NCBI GenBank assembly: GCA_016207515.1
Contig: JACQPN010000002.1
Span: forward strand, 262,350-326,349
Length of the DNA: 64,000 nt
Direction of reading: 5' to 3'
Source of the DNA: Euryarchaeota archaeon
GTDB taxonomy: Archaea > Thermoplasmatota > SW-10-69-26 > JACQPN01
The position numbers were made by a program, and so were the translations under genes. Below are positions 28,697-37,050 of the stretch, one piece after another. Position 1 is the first letter of the stretch. Every line of letters begins with the position of its first letter. Under the pieces are notes generated by a model. The model was not told the DNA's origin. It worked only from the letters and a program-made list of their open reading frames with translations, and searched no databases.

Positions 28697-28698
28697 CT

Positions 28699-29091
28699 TT
28701 ACACCCTTCGGCCGCGCCTACCGCCCTTTTTCTTCGTGCCATCGTGCGGCACGGGCGTCACGTCTTCGATGCGCCCGATCTTGACGCCGGCCCGGGCAAG
28801 CGCCCTTATCGCGGCCTGCGCGCCGGGACCCGGTGACTTCGATTTGTGACCGCCAGGGGCTCGCACCTTCACGTGCATCGCTTCGATCCCCTTCTCACGA
28901 GCGGCCTCGGCCACCCTTTCGGCGGCCTTCATCGCGGCATAGGGGCTCGATTCGTCCTTGGCGGCCTTTACGACCATGCCGCCGGTGCACTTGGTGATGG
29001 TCTCGGCGCCGGTGAGGTCGGTCACGGTGATGATGATGTTGTTGTACGAGGCGTAGATGTTCGCGATGCCCCATTTCGTGAGCGCGGTCAT
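28699..29091 (-). CDS. rps11: Ribosomal protein S11
   Basis: 130 residues. [26 protein letters not shown] at the N-terminus and the basic tail [20 protein letters not shown] are standard for archaeal S11, which contacts the 690/790 loops of the small-subunit RNA. Its start overlaps the end of rps4 by four bases. Confidence 0.97.
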   Translation of the reverse strand: MTALTKWGIANIYASYNNIIITVTDLTGAETITKCTGGMVVKAAKDESSPYAAMKAAERVAEAAREKGIEAMHVKVRAPGGHKSKSPGPGAQAAIRALARAGVKIGRIEDVTPVPHDGTKKKGGRRGRRV

Positions 29092-29762
29092 TCCGAGCCT
29101 GCCTCCGTCGTGGCGGCAGCGGCGGGCGCGGAGGCAACCGAAGCCGGCCGTTCTCTCGGCGGTCCTCTGCGCGGCGGGCCGCCGCGACCGAACTTGTCGC
29201 GCGGTTGGAACACCGGTGTTTCAAGGACGATGTTCGCTCGTGGCTTGGGGTGCATCGGGTGGCTGTCCATCGCGACCGCCGAGTCAGCGTGCCAGGCGAT
29301 GGCGCCTTCTTCGCTGCGTTTCACCAAGTGGCCGGGGATCGTCACTACACGGCCGTTGACCGTGACGTGCCGGTGGACTATGAACTGGCGGCCCTGTTCG
29401 ATGGTCCCGGCGAGGCCCTTGAGGTACGCCTGTGTCTGGAGCCTACGCGTAAGGATGGCTTCGGTGTTGAGCGCGAGCACGTCGTCAAGTGTTGCATTAT
29501 CGCTCACGACCCCGAGGGTGTGGAGTCTCGCGAGGAGCTGTTTGGTCTCGCGTTCGACTTGGGCAACGCCCTGCCCTTGGCGGCCCAAAAGGTCACGCGC
29601 CTGCCCGCGGAAGTTGCGAAGGAACGTCTGGGCCTTCCAAAGCTCCGTCTTGTTCTTGAGACCGTACTTGGCCACGAGGACGTTCTCCTCCTGGATGCGG
29701 GTCCCCTGCCATGGGTGGTTCGGCGTTTCGTACTTCTTCCTCGAGAATTTTGGGTCGCCCAT
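29088..29762 (-). CDS. rps4: Ribosomal protein S4
   Basis: 224 residues. [18 protein letters not shown] is the archaeal/eukaryotic S4 (S9e) N-terminus. The S4 RNA-binding domain includes [11 protein letters not shown] and [16 protein letters not shown] (about 105-145). The tail is a low-complexity Arg/Pro then Ala/Thr/Glu stretch longer than in most archaea. It is an early-binding small-subunit assembly protein. Confidence 0.96.
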   Translation of the reverse strand: MGDPKFSRKKYETPNHPWQGTRIQEENVLVAKYGLKNKTELWKAQTFLRNFRGQARDLLGRQGQGVAQVERETKQLLARLHTLGVVSDNATLDDVLALNTEAILTRRLQTQAYLKGLAGTIEQGRQFIVHRHVTVNGRVVTIPGHLVKRSEEGAIAWHADSAVAMDSHPMHPKPRANIVLETPVFQPRDKFGRGGPPRRGPPRERPASVASAPAAAATTEAGSE

Positions 29763-29771
29763 GGGTTCACC

Positions 29772-30353
29772 TTACTTCTTTGCCTCGGCCTTCTTGGCCT
29801 CTGGCTTCTTGCCATCTGGCTTCTTGGCTTCCTTCTTCGCGCCCTTGTCGTCGTCTTTCTTCCCGGCGGCGGCCTGCTGGATGGCCTTGCGCTGCACACC
29901 GACGGTGAGTCCGGTGCGACCATTGCTTTTTGAGCGTTGGCCGCGGACCTTCTGGCCGTCCTCGTGGCGGACGCCCTTGTACGACCGGATCTTCTTCATG
30001 CGGTTGATGTCGTCGCGCCTTTTTCCCTCGAGGTCCGCGCCGACGAGGTGCATGGAAGAGCCGATTTCGACGTCGAGGGCCCTGTTGAGAAGCCACCGGG
30101 GGGCCGTCTCCACGAAGCTATCGACCGCTTCTTCGAGCTTCGCGATGTCCGCGTCCTGAAGGTTACCAAGTTTTTCGAGGCGTCGCACCCCTGCGCGGTC
30201 GGCGATGACGCCGGCCGTTCGGATGCCTATGCCCTTGACGGTGGCGAGGGCGAGCTCGACGTGGTGCTTGCCGTTGAGGTCCGTGTTCGCGATCCGGACG
30301 ATGTACTTGAAGTCCGGTTTCTCCGCCGCGACGGGCGCGCTCTTTTCCGCCAT
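29772..30353 (-). CDS. rps13: Ribosomal protein S13 with Lys/Ala-rich tail
   Basis: 193 residues. The core (about 15-150) has VRIANTDLNGKHHVE, the H2TH-like KGIGIRTA turn and the basic GQKVRGQRSKSNGRTG region. It is followed by about 40 residues of KKDDDKGAKKEAKK-type repeat. The start is supported by AAGGAG at 30357-30367 and a TATA box overlapped by a palindrome at 30400. It is the first gene of the operon. Confidence 0.96.
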   Translation of the reverse strand: MAEKSAPVAAEKPDFKYIVRIANTDLNGKHHVELALATVKGIGIRTAGVIADRAGVRRLEKLGNLQDADIAKLEEAVDSFVETAPRWLLNRALDVEIGSSMHLVGADLEGKRRDDINRMKKIRSYKGVRHEDGQKVRGQRSKSNGRTGLTVGVQRKAIQQAAAGKKDDDKGAKKEAKKPDGKKPEAKKAEAKK

Positions 30354-30399
30354 CGTGAATTCTCCTTGGTATTGGATGAAACTGCCATGCTCCGGCGGG

Positions 30400-30419
30400 T
30401 GGAATGCTTAAATATTCCA
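30400..30419 (-). promoter_or_regulatory. rps13 operon TATA box inside a palindrome
   Basis: TGGAAT and ATTCCA flank the core GCTTAAAT, placing a perfect 6-base inverted repeat around the TATA element about 55 bases before the rps13 ATG. Confidence 0.5.
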
Positions 30420-30494
30420 CAGGGGCCACGGCCGGAAATGGTAGGGCAAGTAATACGGCTCCCCTATTTAAGCGTTAGGCGCACCGAAGAGGGC

Positions 30495-31262
30495 TCAAAT
30501 CTTCATTCGCGAGAATGCCCACGTGCCGACCGCCATCATGACCAGGGCGAAGCCGCTGATGACCGCGAGGTCGTAGACAAGCGGGAACGCGGCGTGCCCG
30601 ATCAGTACTTGGCGCAACGCATCGACGCCGTAGGTCAACGGGTTCAAGGCGACGCCAAGCGCGAGGGCGGGTGGGAGGTCGTCGACGGGGAAGAGCCCGC
30701 CCGAGAGGAAGAACATGGGGAACGCGATGAAACTCACGACCACCTGGAACCCCTCGAAGCTTTCGAAGAAGCTCCCGAGCGTGAGGCCGATCGAAACGGT
30801 CCCGATCGCTACCACGAAAACGATGAGGAGACACGCGACGAAACCGATGGGCGTCACGTCTATCCCAAGCGCGACGCGGGCGAGCACGAGTAGCACGGTC
30901 GCCTGGATGAGGACGTCCGTGCACCCGCCTAGGACCTTTCCGATGAAGATGCTCGAACGTGACACGGGCGCCACGAGGACCTCCTTCAAGAAATCGAGTT
31001 TCCTGTCCCAGACGATGTAGAGCCCGTAAAACAGGGTGGTGAAGAGGACGCTTTGAAGGACTATCCCCGGGAAGATGAACACCTGGTAGTTCGTCCCCTG
31101 TAGTTCAGCGGCCCGCAGCGAGACGGTGTTCCCAAGGCCGCCGCCGAAAACGAAGATCCAAAGAAGCGGCGTGAAAAGCGACGAGATGACCCGTGATCTC
31201 TCCCGTTGGAAGATCTTGAACTCGCGTATCCAGATGGCTTGTATCCCCGAGAATTCGCCCAC
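30495..31262 (-). CDS. ABC-2 type exporter permease
   Basis: 255 residues with six predicted membrane helices and the typical WIREFKIFQRERSRVISSLFTPLLW N-terminus of DrrB/NodJ-type permeases (quoted as two parts: WIREFKIF and SLFTPLLW). The FFLSGGLFPVDDLPPAL loop is also characteristic. The GTG start follows the ATPase stop codon without a gap. The substrate is unknown; drugs, lipids or polysaccharides are typical. Confidence 0.88.
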   Translation of the reverse strand: MGEFSGIQAIWIREFKIFQRERSRVISSLFTPLLWIFVFGGGLGNTVSLRAAELQGTNYQVFIFPGIVLQSVLFTTLFYGLYIVWDRKLDFLKEVLVAPVSRSSIFIGKVLGGCTDVLIQATVLLVLARVALGIDVTPIGFVACLLIVFVVAIGTVSIGLTLGSFFESFEGFQVVVSFIAFPMFFLSGGLFPVDDLPPALALGVALNPLTYGVDALRQVLIGHAAFPLVYDLAVISGFALVMMAVGTWAFSRMKI

Positions 31263-32267
31263 CTAACGTTCCCCCTGCTGGACCGTGCGCATCGCATCGT
31301 CCATCCAACTCGATTCCTGCGCACTCTCGTCGCCGCGGATGCTACGCCCCGTGACCGAGAGGAACACGTCGTTAAGGGTGGGCTTCGATACTTCGACGCC
31401 CTCGACGTCGCGCGCGGCCGCGAAGATCGCCGCGAGGTTGCGTTCGGCGTTGTCCACCGTTAGCATGACCTCGCTTCCAACAAGCTCCGCTCTTTGCACG
31501 AATGGAAGCCTTTCGAAGGGAGCGGTGGCCGGGGCTTTGAGGCGCAGCCTCACGACGTCCCCGCCGAGGCCGGCCTTCAGTTCCTTGGGCGTTCCCAGCG
31601 CGATGATCTTCCCTTTGTCGATGATGCCGATCCGGTGGCAGAGCCGATCCGCCTCCTCCATGTAATGCGTGGTGAGGACGATCGTGGTCTCCATGGAGGT
31701 GGACATCCCCTCGATGTACTTCCAGATGTGTTCGCGCGTCTGAGGGTCAAGGCCCAAAGTCGGCTCGTCGAGGAACAATACCTTCGGCCAATGAAGGAGG
31801 CCGCGCGCGATCTCGAGACGCCGTTTCATGCCGCCCGAATAGGTCTTCACCGCGTGGTCGGCGCGCGCCTCGAGGCCGACCAACGCGAGCAGTTCTGCGA
31901 TCCGAGGCTTCACCTTTATCCTTGGGACATCATAGAGGCGGGCGTGGAGGTCGAGGTTCTCCCTTCCGGTAAGGAGCGAGTCAAGACTAGGTTCTTGGAA
32001 GACTATCCCGACCGATTGCCTGACCCTGTGCGAATCGCGCACCACGTCGAACCCGTTCACCGTGGCCGAACCGCTCGTGGGCGCCTTGAGGGTCGTGAGC
32101 ATTGAGATGGTCGTCGTCTTCCCCGCCCCGTTCGGCCCGAGGAGCCCGAAGATCTCCCCCTTCGGGATCGACAACGATACGCCGTCGACGGCCTTGATCT
32201 CGCCACGTTTCCCGTAGGTCTTCACGAGGTCATGCGTCTCGATGACGGGGTCGGTCAAATCGGGCAC
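31263..32267 (-). CDS. ABC transporter ATP-binding protein, DrrA-type
   Basis: 334 residues from a GTG at 32267; a TTG three codons later is also possible. Walker A is GPNGAGKTT, the Q-loop FQEPSLD, the signature SGGMKRRLEIARGL, Walker B VLFLDEPT and the H-loop TTHYMEE. The extra ~90-residue C-terminal domain is that of the daunorubicin-exporter class. It energises the permease encoded directly downstream. Confidence 0.93.
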   Translation of the reverse strand: MPDLTDPVIETHDLVKTYGKRGEIKAVDGVSLSIPKGEIFGLLGPNGAGKTTTISMLTTLKAPTSGSATVNGFDVVRDSHRVRQSVGIVFQEPSLDSLLTGRENLDLHARLYDVPRIKVKPRIAELLALVGLEARADHAVKTYSGGMKRRLEIARGLLHWPKVLFLDEPTLGLDPQTREHIWKYIEGMSTSMETTIVLTTHYMEEADRLCHRIGIIDKGKIIALGTPKELKAGLGGDVVRLRLKAPATAPFERLPFVQRAELVGSEVMLTVDNAERNLAAIFAAARDVEGVEVSKPTLNDVFLSVTGRSIRGDESAQESSWMDDAMRTVQQGER

Positions 32268-32478
32268 GCGGCTCGATGCAAAAGACAGTAATTGAACATT
32301 GGGTAACCTGGGCGTCGCGCTCCTCGTCCTCATATGCCGGAAGCCCAGTGGCGGATTCCGCCATGAACCGGCGAATCATTCGCGATGCCTTGCGTCCACG
32401 GTGGCCGAGGGGCGCCTAGCGCCCCGAGTGCCGCCGCCTCATCATAGAGATGATACATCTTCTGTAAAAGATGCCGCT

Positions 32479-32520
32479 GCGATGATTTCGCGCCTTCGGC
32501 GCTCCCTCATCTGGCGGCAT
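32479..32520 (-). repeat. tRNA-Leu-associated palindromic repeat, copy C
   Basis: GCGATGATTTCGCGCC-ttc-GGCGC...CTCATCTGGCGGCAT resembles copies A and B. It lies 22 bases beyond the 3' end of tRNA-Leu(CAA), the same position relative to a tRNA-Leu as at 27.5 kb. The surrounding gap, 32268-32542, holds no other feature beyond the promoter of the ABC operon. Confidence 0.55.
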
Positions 32521-32542
32521 GGTTCTCGCTGCGCTCGAATCA

Positions 32543-32627
32543 TGCCGGGAGCAGGATTTGAACCTGCGTACTCCTGCGAGAAGAGATCTTGAGTCTCTCG
32601 CCTTTGACCTGGCTCGGCGATCCCGGC
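32543..32627 (-). tRNA. tRNA-Leu (CAA)
   Basis: 85 nt. Acceptor GCCGGGA/TCCCGGC with discriminator A, anticodon stem AGAGA/TCTCT with loop CTCAAGA, a long variable arm and T arm GCAGG-TTCAAAT-CCTGC. CCA is not encoded. Confidence 0.95.
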
Positions 32628-32686
32628 TTACGGTGCCGACCACCCGTCCCGCGTGGGTATGTCCGAGGCGGCGCGGCACGGAAAAG

Positions 32687-32704
32687 TGGGCCAAACCGGA
32701 TCCG
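32687..32704 (-). repeat. 18-base copy of the tRNA-Ile 3' end
   Basis: Matches the last 18 bases of tRNA-Ile(GAT) (32765-32782) at 17 of 18 positions, 78 bases away and in the same orientation. An inverted copy of part of the T arm (TGAATCCGGTTTA) lies between them at 32738-32750. Confidence 0.5.
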
Positions 32705-32764
32705 TCGTGGGCTCCGCGCTCACCCGCCTCGCCCACTTGAATCCGGTTTATCTTGGGACTTCCA

Positions 32765-32839
32765 TGGGCCAAACCGGATTCGAACCGGTGACCTTCCGGT
32801 TATCAGCCGGATGCTCAAGCCTGGCTAAGCTATTGGCCC
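32765..32839 (-). tRNA. tRNA-Ile (GAT)
   Basis: 75 nt. Acceptor GGGCCAA/TTGGCCC with discriminator A, D stem GCTT/GAGC, anticodon stem TCCGG/CCGGA with loop CTGATAA and T arm ACCGG-TTCGAAT-CCGGT. CCA is not encoded. Confidence 0.96.
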
Positions 32840-33077
32840 CGACCCTCGCGAGGGTCGATCGCGCCGAAGGGGTCACTCGCGAAGCGGGCTTCGCTCGGAC
32901 CCCGACGTGGGCATCTTGCCCAAGTGAACGAACGTCGCCGCGGGGGCACGCGGAAAAAGACGTTACCCTATTTAACCGCTTGCGGGTGGCGCGGTGCCGC
33001 TACCATGGAGGTTCCCCTCACGTCTTGGACATCCGCCACGACGCAACGATTTAGTGGGCACCACCGCTTGTCCGCCC

Positions 33078-33572
33078 ATGAAGGTACGTGGGCCAGCGTT
33101 GGTCCTAGGGGACGACGTCAACACCGACGTGATGCTTCCTGGGCGCTACTTGTTCGAGTGGGAGACCCTGGGCCAGCACGTCCTTGAAGGGCTCGGGTCA
33201 GACTACCCGGCGCGGGTGCGAGGCAAGAAAGTCATCGTAGCCGGCAAGAATTTCGGTTGCGGGTCTTCACGCGAGCAGGCCGTCATGGCGTTCAAGCAGG
33301 CGGGCGTCGAATGCATCGTGGCCAGATCGTTCGCACGCATCTTCTTTCGAAACTGCGTGAACCTGGGCCTTCCCCCGCTCACCGCCGACGTGGACGTGCC
33401 GGACGGCGCCCTGCTCGAAGTGGATCTCGGGACCGGGACGATCACCGACGACTCGACCGGACGCGTTTGGCAAGCCAGGCCTTTGCCTGCGAATGTCCTC
33501 GCCATAATCAAGGACGGCGGGCTCATCGCGCACCTCAAGGGGAAACTTTCAAAAGAGAAAAGCCAGAAGTGA
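33078..33572 (+). CDS. leuD: 3-isopropylmalate dehydratase / homoaconitase-family small subunit
   Basis: 164 residues from the ATG at 33078, about 25 bases after a TATA-like GATTTAGTG. The swivelling-domain motifs are GDDVNTDVMLPGRYL, GKNFGCGSSREQAV (residues 56-69) and RSFARIFFRNCVNLGLPP. It pairs with the LeuC-like subunit encoded 13 kb upstream. The upstream gap (32840-33077) shows no gene. Confidence 0.92.
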   Translation: MKVRGPALVLGDDVNTDVMLPGRYLFEWETLGQHVLEGLGSDYPARVRGKKVIVAGKNFGCGSSREQAVMAFKQAGVECIVARSFARIFFRNCVNLGLPPLTADVDVPDGALLEVDLGTGTITDDSTGRVWQARPLPANVLAIIKDGGLIAHLKGKLSKEKSQK

Positions 33573-33602
33573 TTTTAACAGCCTGGCATCTAACCATGTC
33601 AC

Positions 33603-34250
33603 ATGGAACTGACTGAACTTCGAGGCCTCGGCCCGAGGCGCAAGGAGGCCTTGGAAAAGGCCGGCATCAAGACGGTCGAAGAGCTCGCCCACGCGGACGT
33701 GGACGCCCTCGCGGCACCGACCGGCATATCCGCGGACCAACTACGTGATTGGCAGGCAGAGATCAAGAAACGGGGGACGAAGGCCCCGCAAGCGGCGCCC
33801 CCGAGCGTCGAAGAGGTCGTGAAGGACGCGAAAGTGCTCGCAGAGAAGGCCACCCGCCTTGCAGAGGCGAAGGCCGAGAAGATGCGAGTCATCCTGAAGG
33901 ACAAGGCCGAACGTGCGCGCGTCCGCGTGGGCGAAGCCGTCCACGATGGCGTGCCGATATTCACATTGAAGCGCGGCGAGACCGAGGACGCGGTCATCGC
34001 CAGGATAAAGGCCGATGCCGTGGTCTTGCAGGAAAAGGCCGACACGGCGCTCGTGAAGATCGGAGAGGTGTGGCACCGGGAGGTCCCGATATTCGAGGAG
34101 AAGGTCCAGAAGGCGGGAGAGGGTGCGAAGGACCTCGTCCGCGAAGTGCGGGTGACCGTCGACGAGATCCAGGAAAAGAAGGTCCCGGCGGACCAGGCGA
34201 TAGGCGGCCTGTTCCAAAGGATGAGATCGAAGATAGGGTCGGCCAAGTGA
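33603..34250 (+). CDS. Helix-hairpin-helix protein with long charged helical tail
   Basis: 215 residues. Residues 1-58 form a helix-hairpin-helix/DUF4332-like domain (LRGLGPRRKEALEKAGIKTVEEL then ALAAPTGIS, read as separate pieces). The rest is Lys/Glu/Ala/Val-rich, probably helical, and contains two similar segments ending DGVPIF and REVPIF. It may be a DNA- or protein-binding scaffold. It follows leuD by 30 bases, with a TATA-like ATTTTAAC between them. Function unknown. Confidence 0.65.
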   Translation: MELTELRGLGPRRKEALEKAGIKTVEELAHADVDALAAPTGISADQLRDWQAEIKKRGTKAPQAAPPSVEEVVKDAKVLAEKATRLAEAKAEKMRVILKDKAERARVRVGEAVHDGVPIFTLKRGETEDAVIARIKADAVVLQEKADTALVKIGEVWHREVPIFEEKVQKAGEGAKDLVREVRVTVDEIQEKKVPADQAIGGLFQRMRSKIGSAK

Positions 34251-34271
34251 GGCCGCGGCCCCAACGGCCCC

Positions 34272-34934
34272 CTAGATGTAGCCCAGTGCGTCCTCGATCC
34301 GATTCAGTTCGGGCCCTGTCGTAAGCCGTCCGATGGCCGCCCCTCGGCTGTTGGCGACGAGGCCCGCGCCGACGAAAGGCGCCCCCCGGTTCACCGTCCC
34401 TATCTCGGCGGGGACTTGCAGCGCTGCCTCGACCACGTCTATCTCCTCGGGCGTTATCTTCGGATGACAGAGGACCCCCTTGTTCGTCGCGATGGCCGCC
34501 GAGCCCACGGTGTTGAGGCCCGCGATGGTCCCGCGTAGGCACGGGACCTCCAAGGTGCGTGAGATCTCGGCGACGAGTTCGTCCTCCACTTCGGGGTTGA
34601 CAAGGCCGCCGAGGTCGTTCACAAGGATGTTATTGCCGGCGGCGTTTCGCGTCCCTCCGAGGACCATCACCTTGAGCCCAAGGCGCGTGAGGAGCTTCGT
34701 GTCGGCCGCCGTCCCGAAGTCCGCGATGACGGCGCCGTGCGAATTCATCGCAACGGCGGCTCCGAGTATCTGGCTGCCCCCAAGCGTGAATTGCAGAACG
34801 TCGACGTCGAGCGCTTTCTTGAACTCCTTGAGCGCTTCCTCGGTAAGGTTCGGCGGGGCGACGGCCATCCGCTCGGATGCCCTGGAAAAGACGCCCAAAT
34901 AGGGGCTGCCGAGTATCTCGAGTTGGACCAGCAT
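34272..34934 (-). CDS. eif6: Translation initiation factor aIF6
   Basis: 220 residues built from five pseudo-repeats as in the pentameric IF6 fold. Landmarks are LGVFSRASE, GTAADTKLLTRLGLKV, VNDLGGLVNPE, GTIAGLNTVGSAAIATNKG and NRGAPFVGAGLVANS. It binds the large subunit and blocks joining with the small one. It follows rpl31e by two bases, the usual archaeal pairing. Confidence 0.95.
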   Translation of the reverse strand: MLVQLEILGSPYLGVFSRASERMAVAPPNLTEEALKEFKKALDVDVLQFTLGGSQILGAAVAMNSHGAVIADFGTAADTKLLTRLGLKVMVLGGTRNAAGNNILVNDLGGLVNPEVEDELVAEISRTLEVPCLRGTIAGLNTVGSAAIATNKGVLCHPKITPEEIDVVEAALQVPAEIGTVNRGAPFVGAGLVANSRGAAIGRLTTGPELNRIEDALGYI

Positions 34935-34936
34935 GG

Positions 34937-35362
34937 TTAGGCTAGCGCCTTGGGCTGGTCGGTTTTTTCAGCCGCTGCGGCCTTCTTCCCCTTCGTGGAC
35001 TTGCCCTTCGCCGCCGGTCTGGTTTTGGTCTCACCGGCCGAATCCGCCTCGGCGGCCGCGTCCTCGGGCTTTTTGCGCTTCGAGCCCGCGGTCTCCGCGC
35101 CTTCCTCGGGAAGCGACACCTCGACGACGCCGTCCTCGAACTTGATCATCTTCACGCGGATCCGCGGCGGCGGCTTTTGCATAGAGCGCGCCCAGACGAC
35201 CTCGTTCACTGGGTTGTCGATCCAGATCTTGTCCGCATCCGCCTTCATGTGGCGCGAGGCGAATTTCCTGATGAACGTGACCGCCCGCTCGGCGCGTTGC
35301 GTCCTTGGCACCGTCTTCGCGGTCCGGAGCGGTATGGTGTAGATCCTCTCGTCTTCTGCCAT
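34937..35362 (-). CDS. rpl31e: Ribosomal protein L31e with acidic/basic C-terminal tail
   Basis: 141 residues from the ATG at 35362, five bases after the rpl39e stop; an in-frame ATG at 35395 would overlap rpl39e. The core has RIYTIPLRTAK, RAVTFIRKFASRHMKA and KIWIDNPVNEVVWARS. The last ~55 residues form a Lys/Ala/Glu-rich extension absent from most L31e proteins. It is located near the peptide exit tunnel. Confidence 0.94.
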   Translation of the reverse strand: MAEDERIYTIPLRTAKTVPRTQRAERAVTFIRKFASRHMKADADKIWIDNPVNEVVWARSMQKPPPRIRVKMIKFEDGVVEVSLPEEGAETAGSKRKKPEDAAAEADSAGETKTRPAAKGKSTKGKKAAAAEKTDQPKALA

Positions 35363-35367
35363 TGTTA

Positions 35368-35520
35368 TCACTTCTGGAGTCTTGATCGGCGCCAATGGTG
35401 CCGCTTCGGGTGCGATTGGAAGCGCCGCGACGTCCTCATCATGACCCAGGCTGGGACCCGTCGGTTCGCTTTCTGGGTCTTGGCGAGTCGCGTCTTCTTT
35501 CCTAGGGATTTCTTGCCCAT
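35368..35520 (-). CDS. rpl39e: Ribosomal protein L39e
   Basis: 50 residues, beginning [16 protein letters not shown] and containing [11 protein letters not shown] and [10 protein letters not shown], the hallmark of L39e in the exit tunnel of the large subunit. It lies between PDCD5 and L31e with gaps of four and five bases. Confidence 0.95.
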   Translation of the reverse strand: MGKKSLGKKTRLAKTQKANRRVPAWVMMRTSRRFQSHPKRHHWRRSRLQK

Positions 35521-35524
35521 CGTT

Positions 35525-35890
35525 TCACTTCCCGCGACGCTCGATCCGGGTCTCCCGCTTCTTGGGGAGGAGCCTCTCGATGAGGACCCGGAGCGTCTCG
35601 TCGTCTATTTTCCGTTGGATGCGCCCGCTTTGTGCGAGCGCGATGAGCTGGTTCTCGATGGCCGCACCGACATCGGGCCGGGCCATCGATATACGCGTCA
35701 GCCGTTCGCGCGCCTCTGGCTCGAGTATCTGGCGGAGGATCTGCTTCCTCTGCGCGTCCGCCTCGGCCCGCGCCGCCGCCTGTTCGGCAGCCTGCGCCTC
35801 TTGGCCCGCGGCGTTCTGTTGGAGCTGCGCGAGGCGACGCTTGCGCAATTCCTCCAGTTCCTCGTCGTTTCCGCCCACTTCCGGGCTCAC
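35525..35890 (-). CDS. PDCD5/TFAR19-family DNA-binding protein
   Basis: 121 residues. An acidic N-terminus, a helical [14 protein letters not shown] segment and the conserved core [15 protein letters not shown] (about 59-73) and [14 protein letters not shown] (about 82-95) identify the COG2118 family. A double-stranded DNA-binding or chaperone-adaptor role has been proposed for it. It belongs to the S19e-PDCD5-L39e-L31e-aIF6 transcription unit. Confidence 0.9.
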   Translation of the reverse strand: MSPEVGGNDEELEELRKRRLAQLQQNAAGQEAQAAEQAAARAEADAQRKQILRQILEPEARERLTRISMARPDVGAAIENQLIALAQSGRIQRKIDDETLRVLIERLLPKKRETRIERRGK

Positions 35891-35892
35891 CT

Positions 35893-36345
35893 CTAGTATT
35901 TCGCCAAGGCCGGGATCGTCGTGACCAGGGCCTCGGCGACCTCATGGGCCGCGGCGTCGCAGAGTTTCCTGCCTGCGGCACTTACCACGCGGCCGTCGCC
36001 TTTCTGGGTCATGACGAGGCCCGCCGCCTCGAGCTGTTGAAGGGATTCGCGGATGATGCTGCCCGAGCCGCTCCGTGCCCGGTTGGGTGCCGCGCCACGG
36101 TCACGCGTGCCGCCGTACTCTGCGCGGAGTTTCGAGACCCCGATGGGGCCCATCGTGTAGACTTTCCGAAGCACCGCCGCGACGCGGCCATGCCACCATT
36201 CGCGGTCGTACGGCGCCTTCTCCCGGTGAACACCGGTCTTCGCGAATGGCGCCCACGCCGGCGTCGCTATCTTGTCGTTGACGCGAAGCTTCTCAGTGAC
36301 CTTCGCGATGAGCATGTCGGCGGGAACGTCGTAGACGGTAGTCAT
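35893..36345 (-). CDS. rps19e: Ribosomal protein S19e
   Basis: 150 residues. TVYDVPADMLIAKV, the PYDREWWHGRVAAVLRKVY block (about 46-64) and the SGSIIRESLQQLEAAGLV winged-helix region (about 93-110) are diagnostic. GGGGTG precedes the ATG, and a TATA-like GATAAATAG lies about 45 bases upstream on the minus strand. Confidence 0.95.
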   Translation of the reverse strand: MTTVYDVPADMLIAKVTEKLRVNDKIATPAWAPFAKTGVHREKAPYDREWWHGRVAAVLRKVYTMGPIGVSKLRAEYGGTRDRGAAPNRARSGSGSIIRESLQQLEAAGLVMTQKGDGRVVSAAGRKLCDAAAHEVAEALVTTIPALAKY

Positions 36346-36390
36346 TTATACACCCCGTGGCCGCTGGGGGATTCCCCTAATATCGAACCC

Positions 36391-36696
36391 CTATTTATCC
36401 CTATTGGGGCCAGTGATTTGCTTCGTGCGGTGGGCCCGGAAAAAGACGGCGGTGTGGCCCCGGATCTCCACTAGTTCGCAACCGACGACCTCGGCGAGGC
36501 GTCCTGCCAGCACCGATTTTTCCTCGCTCTCGCGCGCCGTCGCAAGGAACCTGACCTTGACGAGCTTGTCCGTTTCGAGGCGTTCGTCGAGTTCCTTCAC
36601 GATGCCTTCGGATATTCCTGCCTTGCCTACTTGGACCATCACGGGCAGTTCGTTGGCGCTTGCCCGCAGGCGTCTCCTCTCTTCACCGGACAGCAT
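36391..36696 (-). CDS. CRS1/YhbY-type RNA-binding protein
   Basis: 101 residues from the ATG at 36696. The CRM domain begins LSGEERRRLRASANEL, continues VQVGKAGISEGIVKELDE and carries the GxxG-like element near VGCELVEIRGHTAVFFR. YhbY-like proteins associate with pre-ribosomal large subunits or introns. The start overlaps the end of the RNase P gene by 14 bases. Confidence 0.88.
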   Translation of the reverse strand: MLSGEERRRLRASANELPVMVQVGKAGISEGIVKELDERLETDKLVKVRFLATARESEEKSVLAGRLAEVVGCELVEIRGHTAVFFRAHRTKQITGPNRDK

Positions 36697-37009
36697 GTTT
36701 CGACCTCCGGCCGATGACCGTCCGACGCACGTCGCCGCAAACGAGACACGTGCGCACGAGTCGCCCCGCAAGCGTCCTTGCCCGAAGAGTGCTCCCGGCG
36801 ACGAGCGGCATGTTGCACTTGCGGCAGAAGGCGAGCCTCATCGTGCGGCTGCGGGCCTTGTAGCGCATGTTGATGCGCCGCGCAAGCTCGCCGTAGCGCT
36901 TGGCCCGGTCGGCCTTTCCGTTGGACAGCGCCTTCGCGGAAAGGGCCGCGAGCTGGTCGATGCGAAGAAGCGCGATGTCGCGCTCCAAGCCCTTATCACG
37001 GCGGGACAC
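36683..37009 (-). CDS. rnp4: RNase P protein subunit 4 (Rpr2/Rpp21)
   Basis: 108 residues. An N-terminal helical bundle contains RYGELARRINMRYKAR. A zinc ribbon follows, with CRKCNMPL (about 62-69) and CLVCGDVRR (about 87-95). It binds the RNase P RNA together with Rpp29. It is first in the run to YhbY and the ribosomal cluster. Confidence 0.92.
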   Translation of the reverse strand: MSRRDKGLERDIALLRIDQLAALSAKALSNGKADRAKRYGELARRINMRYKARSRTMRLAFCRKCNMPLVAGSTLRARTLAGRLVRTCLVCGDVRRTVIGRRSKHAVR

Positions 37010-37050
37010 GCCGCGCCAATCGAGGCCCCTCCTCTTAAGGGTGTCGCGCG

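Noticed and set aside
28846-30159. 437-codon plus-strand open frame over the ribosomal operon
   Set aside because: Antisense to S11, S4 and S13, which are certain. The translation is low-complexity and matches nothing.
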